A DNA stretch of 64,000 nucleotides from Clostridiales bacterium (GTDB taxonomy: Bacteria > Bacillota > Clostridia > Christensenellales > UBA1242): NCBI GenBank assembly GCA_015055745.1, contig SVHS01000002.1, positions 1-64,000 of the forward strand. The letters are read 5' to 3'. The position numbers and the translations under genes are program-made. Shown here piece after piece: positions 10,801-22,800 of the stretch. Position 1 is the stretch's first letter. The number at the start of each line of letters is the position of its first letter. The notes beneath the pieces are model-generated. The model worked only from the letters and a program-made list of their open reading frames with translations. It was not told where the DNA came from and ran no database searches.

Positions 10801-13800
10801 TTTACCGACCAATAGTCCAGCTGTGACATCATCGCCACCAGCTAGTGTGACAGGATTGACTGTCTCACCTTCTTGATAGCCTGAGACGAAATTATATATC
10901 CTCAAAGTGCCACCAGTCTGCTGACCAAATAAGCCACCATAATAGTATTTAGTATTGTCTTCAGTGCTTACTTTACCAGTAATCTTGGCATCTTTGATAA
11001 ATGAGATGTTATTTACATACACATTACCTGAGATATCGCTACCCAAAGGTCCGCCACCTACCATATCGTAGAAATTACCTAAGTATACATTACCAAAGTA
11101 CGCCTGAGTATTTACATTAAATAAGCCGTTATTTGAAATATTTGTAATAGTACAGATAGGATCTACTGCCTTAGTAGGCTCAGAGGCTGTAGCCACTGTC
11201 TCAGTATAAGCATAGTATTTATTTGACACGAATACGCCATTCATATCTACAGAAGTAAAGCTTGCATATTTTGTGACATCTTTGCTACTTTCTTTTGCTG
11301 TATATTCTCCATCTATGTCGTAGATCAATACATAATTTAGATCAGCTCCACCTAGTGTGCCTATAGCACTCATTACTCCAAGATGAGGAATCTTGTATGC
11401 ATGCTCATAATAATTGTATTTATCATCAGTATAGTTATCTATTAGGTGAGAATATCTATCGACTATAGTAATACTTGTAGTTTGATCTTTACTATATCCA
11501 GTACCAGTATATATCTGATGCTGATAGTCACTACTGATCCATTCAGCTCCTGTAAATGTCATTCTATTGAACTTGTATACAGGATAGCTATAGTTGTATC
11601 CATATGTGACATCGCTTCTATCCATACTTCCTGACATCGTTAAGAAATGCCAGTTTCCATCGAGCTTACCACCACTCATCAATTCTATAGCAGTAGCTGA
11701 CTCCAATACTCCAGCAGTAGCAACAAAGTCAAGGTCTGTATAGCTATCGATATAGTTGTTGCTACCAGCAAAATATGATGCCTCAGCTACAAAATTGTTG
11801 CTTGCCTTAGTATTACCTACTATCACACCAGCAAAGTAATTGTTGTAAGCATAGCCGTTTTCAAATTTACCGATGAGACCAGTGGATTTTTTATTATTGT
11901 CTTCATCATCGCTGACATCAATATATCCAGTAAAGTAGTTTGACATTAGCTTACCATTATTGTAGTAAGTGATACCAGCCACATTTACATTGGTACTCAA
12001 TATCTCAGCAGATGAGTAGCTGTATGAGATGAGACCTTTATTTTGGGCTGACAATAGACCTAAGCCAACATCTAATATAGTATCACTCTTCCTAATATCT
12101 ATTTTTATACCATAGCCATTTACTGAGCTATTGAATATCACACCATTGTTGACCGCAGTCAATATTCCTACTGCCAATACTTGACCCTCATCAGGTGAAG
12201 TAGTGACTCCCAATGATATTTCAGTATTTTCAAATACTAAATGCACATTTGATATAGCAGAGTGTGCACTTATCTCTGAGATGATGCCGTAATATACATT
12301 GCCATCATCTTTATAGTCTAGTATGTTAGCAATATCGATAGCATAATCTGCGGCACCGCCCATCAATACACCATTTAATATTCCCTTAAATTTAGGCAAT
12401 GTCTCAGTATCTATCAAGTAATATGAGTAAGCACTCTCAAACGGATATTCACTACTATTAGATATCAAATATGGATTCATCGCAGTACCCTTAGCATATG
12501 TGCCATTGTTTATCAATCCATATGTAGACATCGCAGACTCGAGTACTGTCAATAATGGTACTCTCATGTCATCATTGTACTCAGACTCATTGACTCCTTT
12601 CCAGAAGTTATTTTGAATACCGCTATCATTTTTTCCATCTAGATCTGAGTGCCATATCTCATCAGTAGCGATGATATTAGCAGACAAGTTTTTACCTAGA
12701 GGATTGCCATCTTTATCTACATTCTCATCAGCAAATAATGAATAATCTGATGAGTAATACAATGCCTCAGTAGTAATACTTGGCTTTGGATCGTCTAGCG
12801 TACCTCCGACGATAGCACCGATATCCAAGTCTGGTAAAGCCCTGTCAGGTATAGAGTCCGCTATGATAGTAGATAGTGTGTATGAGTGTGTGATAGAGAT
12901 ATCAGCACATACTTTACCCACTATACCACCTACGAAGAACTCAGTACCATTTCCACTCTCGTCATTTTCACTAGTCTCATTTTTAGTCACTGGGATAATC
13001 CTACCCAATGATGATACATAGTGAATCTCTGTATTACCCGTTGTCATACCTATGATACCACCAGTGTATAGATTAGTAGTACCACTGCTACCTACTGTCA
13101 TGACAGCATCGGTAGTGACTAGAGATATATTTGTTTGTCCTACACTATAAGCCACAGCTCCACCAGCATAGACTGTAGCTATAGTATTACTATCTTTATT
13201 TGTAGTATCGCTTTCTTCTGTGTCAATAGTACCAGTAAGCAAACACTGACTCATATCGATATTTTGTCCATAGGCTACACCTGTAGACAATGCCACTTCT
13301 CCACTAGATAACAATGCTTTTGCATTTAAATTTACTGCAGTATTGACATTCTCCACACCTGTCATGGTATCTATAGTAGACTGATATCCTGCGATACCTC
13401 CTACATACAATCTAGAATTAATACCTAGTTTTGCTCTACCATCTGTATTAGCCAAACTAATCAAACTGATATTCGCTAGAGCGTCAGATTTGCTGATAGA
13501 CGTACTCTCAGCATAACCTATCAATCCACCGATATATGATGTCTTATCATAAGCATTTGGATAAGTCACTTTTATATCGATTGATTTGTATCTATCATTC
13601 GTGTAAGACGCACTACCTACTTTCATATCAGCAGTAGCTATATTTGACGCTCCACCTATAATACCACCCATTTTTAGAGTAGTGCCATTGGCTACTGTGA
13701 TATCAAATGCTGTAGTCACTATATTTGTACCATCATTTGCACCTAAGTTAGATGTCTGTACTATCATCGTATTGGTCGCTTCGCCTGATATCTTTTTAGT

Positions 13801-16800
13801 CTCACCATAGCCGACCACACCACCGACATAAGCACCCTCTGTAGCTTTATTTGATATAGTAGCACCTACTTTACCTATAAATGTACAGCCGAGAATAGTA
13901 CTATTTACACCTTTGGCTACTACACCACCAAATCCTTGGATAGTGGCGCCTTTTACTAAATATCCTTTATTTACGACTCTGACTGTCACTCCTGAGATGA
14001 GAGAAGCATTGTCATTACATGTCAAGCCTCCGACATAAGTGACCTTCGTATCTGATATATTGATAGCGCCATTGGTTTCGTCATTATCTTGATATACTAT
14101 CTCGATATTGCTAATAGTAGCACCGTTTGTATAGTCGATAAAGCCTGTAGTATCATTTTTATTAGGATTCAATCCTATTACTGTGATCTTTACTTTTTCT
14201 GCGCTATTGCTCTCTTTTTCACCTACGATTGTACCTCTAAACCCTTTAGGGCCAAAACTCAATACCCAGTTTGCTCCTTCTTCTACATTTACCGTGAAAT
14301 CATCAGTGATCATATAGTCACCCTCTGGATTCGCAGTAATGTATGTCAAATCGCTCGCACTATCGATGATAATATAATTTTCTACCAAGTCATCATTCAA
14401 TAGAGGGAAATATTTTGTAGAATCAATCGTCCAATATGGGCTGATATCCCAGCCAGAGAATATCGTATTAAACGCAATCTTTTGATCTGGATTGTCTAAA
14501 TCATACATCAATGCCAAATTTTCACTAGTCACATCGTCGATAGCTGAGTCTACTAGTTTGGTAGGATTTATCTGACCTGCATATTTTACCTCAGCAGTAT
14601 ATCCTGCATCACCAGAATATATGTAGGTCAATCTTCCACCGTTTGATCCCTTCAAGTATGACTTATTTACGTCACTGTATTCTGGACATATATAGTCAAA
14701 TTTTGTACCATTTGCTCCATAAGTGCTTGACTTTGTAGTCAAGGCAGCATTGTCCAAAATCAATGTAGAGAATGTAAAGTATATCGTTGAGTCTTCTGTC
14801 CTTGTATTGCCGAGTTTTACCAATCTATCATAATCAGCGATTTTACTATTTCTAGGCACATTACCTATGCTTACACCATAAGCATTACCTATCAATCCAC
14901 CCACTCTCTTTAATTCACTATCTGCCTGTACATATGGCACAGCGTAAGAATAAGATATATCACTAGCCACGCTGACACCGATGAGTCCACCGACTTCTAC
15001 GCCAGACTTGAAGCTAGCCTTGCTATATGATGACTGTATATTAGCATCTAGTGCTACACCGACTAAACCACCAGCATATTTGTATGACTGGATTAATCCT
15101 GTATTGCCTATATTATCTTTGTCTAAGGCAGCTGAGGTATCGTTCTGCAATGCCATGATATAATCACCGATTGTGGTGTCATATCCTAGCTGTGTTTCTT
15201 CCTCTGCAGTCACTTGTGATGCTGTGATATCACCTAAAGCAATACCATATAGACCACCAGCGACTTTATTTCCATGGATAAGCTCGCTCTCACCCATAAA
15301 GTATTTTAATTTCAAGCTGTTTGTTTCATCATCAGCATAACCAGCCACACCTCCGACATGGTCAGCCAAAATGTTAGCTTCTTGCTTATTATTGCTAGAC
15401 TTTGTAGCCATTTCATCACCATGAATGTTGATATAAGATACATTGTAGTCGACCTGGGTGATCTTATCTATATCGATCACACCAGCCACACCTCCAGCGT
15501 AAGACAAATTGCTCAAGTATTCTTCATACTCACCGGCATTGTCATTAAATTTACCTAAAGCAACACCGTCTTCTCTACTATAATATACACCCGCATCTGC
15601 GTCAGTACCTTCCTTGCTAGCCTTGACACTGACATTTGTATCGATACCGTATACCAAGCTCTGACCTTCGATAAGTCCTGCTATACCACCGACAAAGTTT
15701 TTACCAGTGAGTGTAGTGCTCTTGCCGTCAAGAGCGATATTCATGATAATACTATTATTTGCTCTACCAGCCAAGCCTCCAGAATATTTCACTGTAGTAG
15801 TACTAAACTGATTGTCTGTCTGAGGAGTAGCAAATTCTAGATTCAAGTTTTTGATATACGCATTTTCTACTTTGGCGAATAGACCGATCTCATTGACAGT
15901 AGTCTCTCCTACATCTAGATAGATACCACTGATAGTCATACCATTACCTTCAATACTAGTCCTTGTTATGCCTTGAGTGTCACCCAATGTATAATTTACT
16001 CTAGTCTTGATAGCAGTCTTATCATCGTTAAAGTCGATATTGTTGATAAATCTCACATATCCTGTAAATGAACTATTCTTTTCTGTAAAGATAGTATTAA
16101 ATTCATCTACATCTCTGATGATGTGCGGATTTTCTGCTGTACCTAGCTCATATGAAGGAGCATTTGTATAAGAGTATTTTGTCTCAGCACCCATATCTTC
16201 TGTAGCTATCAACATTCTGTAACTATGAGATACTAGACTCGCATTGATTAGCTCCGGCATAGCCAATTTCCTATTTGACAAGTCATAATATGACCATACG
16301 CCTTGCTCTCTTTCTTCCTTTGAATTGCTCAATACAAATACAAAGCCAGATAGATTGTTGCTTTCACCAAAATTGTCTATATTCAAGCCCTGAGCGTAAT
16401 CTTTTTCTCCTTGTCTGATCGGAGTATCTTTGTTTGACCTCATAAGGTAGTATGAATTACTAATAGTACCACCTAAGTCTGACATCAATGCTCCAGCGCT
16501 ATTTACGCCGACAAATGGTTGCTCCGCGATGTCTTCTTTTGATCCAGAATTCATCTTAGCAGCTGCATAGCTTTCGCTGATGACACCACTTGAATAATTG
16601 TGATATACAAAACCAGCTATATATGCTGAGTCTGTCTTTAATACTGTATTCACATAAGAATTGTCGATCGTACCACGGTTTTTGTACACAAAGCCCGCTA
16701 CGATACCATTACCTTTATGTTCTATCACAGCATCTTGATAGTAAGGATTTTTCTTTGTATTAGCACTATTGCTCTCCACAGCTTTTACATAAGAGTAAGC

Positions 16801-19800
16801 CACATCGCCAGTATTGTCTGCCACAAAGCCCGCTGTCTCGTTCGTACTTTCATTAGTAGAATAGTTTACTATGCTAGTATTTGCCACATAAGATGTAGAA
16901 ATAGTACCGCTATTTGCACCTACCAAACCACCTACTGTAGACTTAAATGCATTTGCCTTTTCATCATTTTTACTAGAGCCGACATTAAATGTCAATCTGC
17001 CCGCATATACCTCTAACTTTGACTCTGTAGTAGCTGTAGCTGTGATCTTGGTGTAGCTACTCCTACCTACTCTTGAGTTTGTGATAATACCGGTATTTTT
17101 ACCTACCAAGCCACCAAATATGATATTAGCGTTGGTATTATTATCTATCAAAATATTGATAGCCTTGTCTTGTGTGATATCTAGATTCATCACATCACAA
17201 TTGTAGATTAGACCGCCAGCATTTTCTGCCACTAAGCCACCAAATGTGATACTAGTAATATCATTGTTTGTAAACGCGATATCGCCTTCGTATTCGCTAT
17301 AATCTACGATTACATTTTTCAAGATAGTCTCATATACATTATTCTCTGCGTCAGTATACGTAGATATCTTTGAGAATAGTCCATAGCTTACTGAAGTAGC
17401 AGGACTGATAGCAAAGTTTTTGATTTTAATTACTTTGTTATTTCCGTCCAAGCTACCAATTCTTTTACTGATAGGCACAAAGTTTTCCAATGTAATATCA
17501 TTCATCAAAATATAATGACCATTATCACTCATTTCATTGAAATCTTTTGCACTATATATAGGCTCTGCGTTTTCTTCGCTATTACCTGGATAGATGTCTA
17601 AAATGAAGCTATAGTTTATAGATCTAGTAATCGCACTATCGCCCTTCTCTCCAAATACAAGCTCGTATTTACCGTCACTATTTTCATCTTGATATCCATA
17701 CCACAAAGTCAAATCAATAGTGTTTGTAAATTTGCTAATACCAGTGATCGCCACTTTACCATTTACGACATTTACTTCCATCTCTGGGATATCTCCGTCA
17801 ATGTCGTCACTCAAGTAGATAGTACCATTTTGATAATAAGTAAATAGACTAGCTACTTTGTCATAATCTATCTCATCTGTATCTAAGTCTCTAAATTTCT
17901 CGAGTAGTCTTTCATATATATTTTCATTATTTACCGCATAAGCATCAGTAGAGAATACTAGGTCGAGGTCCGTAGTCCTATTGATAGCGAGCATCTTCGT
18001 ACCATTATTCAATCCAGACACCGCTACTCCATTGAGGATGTAGTCTGTAGGATAGAATAATAGAGTCTCATTTAGTTCGTCCAATTCTCCATCTCGATTT
18101 GTCAATATAGCTGTAGCTGTGATAGAGAATGGAGCAGGGATATCAGCCCATACAGCAAACATCAATGGCATAGTATAAGATTTTTCTTGTTCATTGTATT
18201 GGATTTCACTGCTTGCTTTGTACCAAGTCACATAATCAGTGATTGTTTTTCCTTTGTTGTCATAGCCTTCCGACCACTTGACATCAATATTGATATCACT
18301 ACTTAGATGATAACCATATACTTTGATATCTATCTGTCTCTCATAAGAGTTTTCTTGTACTAAGTACTTATTTCCTCCGATTGAGATACCGTCATATGTC
18401 ATATCTGTGCCGAGTAGATACTTGGTGAGTAATGTCCTAGTCCTATTGACAGTCTTACCGTTAGTAGTCTCGACAGTCAATGTCGCGGTGATATTAGCCT
18501 CTAGTCCACTAAACTTCTCAAGCTGTACATGGACATACAATATACCGTCATACACATCTCCTTTAGTAGTCTTCCTAGATACTAGCTCTAGGTCTAGAGT
18601 ATCTCCGTTTTGTACATTACCAGCATAGATAGTCTCATATCTTCCCTTTTGCTCATTGTAGATTAGCTGAGTAAATCTTAGCTTTACATCTCTAGCTAAA
18701 GAAGGTACATAAAGGGTACTAGTCTGTAGCTTAGCAGATGTCACATTTGAGTAAGCTGGCTCCAAGTACAAGAACATAATATTGCCTCTACTACCTGGAT
18801 CAATAATAGCTGACTCTACATTTGAGTTTTCTACTATAGCAGTGTATCCACTAGCCACATTGATCTCTGTGACGCTAAAGTTTCTAATCCTAGCAGTAGA
18901 TAATGTAGTAGGTTTGATAATGTATAGAGCTTCGTCTCTTACATCTTTATCGGTATATGCACTGACTATTAATTTAAATTTGATTTCATTTGTTAGATAC
19001 CTGATATCAAACTCATCTTTTAGAGTCAATTCTACACTATAATCATATCCAGAAGCAGTCTTCTTAGATGATATACTGTAGTCAAATAATTCTGCAAATG
19101 ATGATTTGACATTATCCTTGACTAGCTTATCTGCATAAGACTTGCTCGCCTCGTCAATATCGAATGACAATACGATACTGTCTCTTGCGATAGTCTCAGC
19201 ATCTTTGTGTAGGATTTTGCCATCTTTTACGACATATGTCTCAGGCTCATAATCTTCATCTACTGCACCATCATCGACATATCCTGTAGTCAATGTAGCC
19301 TTGAGGTCAATAGTCTCATAAGACTCTATGTCATTATCTGAAGTATTGACAGTCAAGTCACTCGCTGCATGGTGAAGCCTTACCCTCATGGTCACTTTAC
19401 CTATCTCTACATCTTGAGCCAATATCACATTACCAAAGTAAGACTTATCCAAGTATAGAGTGAAATTAATCATGATGTAGTCACCCTTAGCGAAGTTATC
19501 TCCATTGCCATTGATACTCATCACTATAGAAGAGTAATTGTTGATATTTAGATTTATCAGATCATTTACACTTTTAATAATTTCATTATTTTCTTTATCG
19601 TATACGGCAGAATCGGCAGATGTCTTTAGATACGCACTGATTTCTTTCGTATCAAAGATAGTCTTGTTGTAAGTATTGGTTGTTTTATCATAGTTTACAC
19701 CATTTAGATTGATTGTCGTATTGCTAGCTCCTGTGTACAAGTTTATCTCATACGCTGAGCCATCGTATGCAAGTGCAGGATTAGATAGAGTCAAGCTACT

Positions 19801-22800
19801 TACACCAGCCTGAGTGTAGAATACAAAGTATTCTTCCACCTCTGGATTGAATGCAGAATAACATCTCAATACTATAGGTGTAGACCAGCTACTGTCTGTA
19901 AATACTATTTGCTTTCTATTTGTGTTAAGGTCATCTTTGAGGTAAGCATATTTGTAACTACTGTCTAGTAATTGATATACCAAGCCACCTTGAGCGTCTG
20001 TCGGTATCTTAGTAAGATTGATAAGTCCATCATTGTTGCTTGCACCCTTTTCATCAAATGTACTCAACAAATAATGTACATTCGCACCTTGATTTACTTT
20101 ATTTTTATAGTTTACAAATACTATTTCGCTGATGTCGTAATCATTGACATCAAAGTCTTCTACTTCTTTAGAGTCAATCTTCGTCACATATGATGCATTA
20201 TAGTCCGCAACGATATCATTCGGAGCCACGATCATTAATAAACTGTCATCTTTATATCCACTATTAATATATGGTAGATAAAATTTGATACCCTTGTAGT
20301 CGATAGTATTGTAGTTTGGAGTCATAGCAAGAGCAGTACCGAGTGTAAATAAATTTTTCCACTCAGCATCTTTGATTTGCCAATAAGCCTCTCCCTCTAC
20401 TCTCGCATCGTCTCTGACATAGTAGTCTGCCTTGACATAAATACCAGTCCAATCAGTAGTCTCTGCTGTCACTGTGGTCTCTATCCAGCCATTTGTATCG
20501 TCATAAGTATAGTATGTAGTGCCTTCAGTGTATTCTCCGACTGCTTTGTACTCCACATATCTATACATAGTAGCACTATTAAATACAACATCATTTTCTG
20601 TATCTGCATCAGTATCTAAGAAATCTACAGCTACAACATAGTCTTTAAATTCTCCAGGCTTTGTACCTATAGTAAATGAAGTATCAGTATACACAAACTG
20701 CTCTCCATTTAAATTGTCTATCATTTGTATGTCATTGATATTGGCATATACGAATGATGATGAAATACTGCCTCCATCTGATATACCACTAACTGTAGTG
20801 CCACCTATGATAGTTTTATCATCAATGAAGCTTTCCACACTAGACTGAGTGATAGAGCCAGAGTTATTTGCTGATATGCCACCTATAGTAGCATTACCAG
20901 TGATTTGACCTAAGTGTTCACCAAAGTTTTCAAAGATAGTATTTGCGCTCACATATTTTGCATAAGTGATAGTCGCACTGTTAGTAGCAGTGATACCACC
21001 GATATTTACATCAGTCGCATCAGATGTCAAATCTAGAGACAAAGCCACCACTCTAGTGATATTTCCACTAGATGTACCAGCGACACCTCCTAGACGACCA
21101 GTTTGTTTTACACCCTCAGCACCATCTGCTTGTACATTTTTTAGCTCAATATTACCGCCTACCAATACATCATCGATAGTGCCAGCATTATTACCAGCCA
21201 CCGCACCGACATTGTATTTAGCATTAGTATCGTTAGCACTATTTGTGATAGACAATCCTGCCACAACATCAAAGATGAAGTTATCTAGACTAGCCTTACC
21301 TTGATATCCGCCTACGATACTTTCGTTATTTGTACCAGTGATAAGACCGATATTATGAGTCAATGCTTTATTACTCTTGATATACAATAAACTTAAGCAT
21401 TCAATCTTAGATGAAACGATATTTCCACCATTTACACCGACCAATCCACCAAAATTGATATCTCCACTAGTCACAGTAGAGAAATCCAACGGACTATTTT
21501 CGCTATTACCTTGGATATAGACTGTCACGTTCTCGACTGTACCAGCGTTTGCACCAGCTAGAGCACCAATCCTTACATTTTGCGCATTTGACATACTTGT
21601 ACTATCAAATGTCACATTGATATTGACGCCTTTTATCTTTGCACCGTCGCCGATTTTTGCAAATAAACCTACTGAGTAATATGTGGTTTCATCTTCGGTA
21701 TAACTTACTCCATTTTTGGCTTTGTATTGGATAGTATAATTTGCATTATTCCTGCTAGTGAGACTACCAGTAAATGGAGAGCCTTCACCTATAGGAGCAA
21801 AATTCTTATTATCTATGTCTTTGAAGATTATATCATTGGTCAATTCATATTTTGCTGATAGATTATTGCTGATATTTGTAAGTTCAGCCACATCACTGAT
21901 ACCAAAGCCTACTACACTACCATCTTCTACACGGATAGTGATACCATAGGTAGTATCAAAATATTCTTCCAAGAGTTGCTTCTTGGTAGATTGATTGTAT
22001 GAGTCATTTGTCGCAAGGACTAGCTTGAATATACCACCTTTAAAGCCAGCATCAAAATCTTTCACTGCTCGTACATTTATCTTATTTCCGTCAAAAGTGA
22101 TAGCCAATCTATCATTGGATACTCTAGATTTTTTCCATACAGTCTTGCCGTCTTGGTCTAGTTCAGTCACTATATGACCATCTTCGTCTTGCTCATATTG
22201 ATACAAGATATATGTAAGGGCTGTACTTAAATCTTTGTATTGAATATATTCACCTGTAGGTTTATCCTCTTCTTTGAAGTAAATTTGTGTAGTAAAATCT
22301 GCCTCAGCATATCCACCATCTTTTACATTCAAGAATGAAAGATTGATTTCTCTATCTGTATCTCCAGTAGTCTCTTCTAGAGCTTGACCTGATGGCACTA
22401 TTTTATCAGCCTTGTATACATCAGCTATCTTGATAGTGATACCTGTGCCAACATTTGACTCTTCGTTAAATCTCAAAGCTGTAAATTGAATCTTGATGTC
22501 AGAGATATCTACATCGTCTGTCAATTCTACTTTTATACTTCCGCTGAGACCTACTGAAATAGCACTATTATTCAATGTATCTCCATTGATTTTCACGCTA
22601 CTTTCATCACTTCGGATAGCATCATAATTTGATATCTCCGCTCTCAAGCCTGTCACCGAAGATATTTCACCTTTTGAGAAATAGATTTTCTCAGTAGACA
22701 TCGTAGCACTATATGTAACGGTCGCAGTCTGCACATCAGTAAATAAAGCATTGACATAACCTATACTAGCCTTATCGACATTGACGGTGATACCTCGTAT

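Noticed and set aside
8030-21900. Repeated short words as a possible CRISPR or tandem-repeat array
   Set aside because: The words recur at irregular distances within an open reading frame and encode GLUG motifs; there are no unique spacers of constant length.
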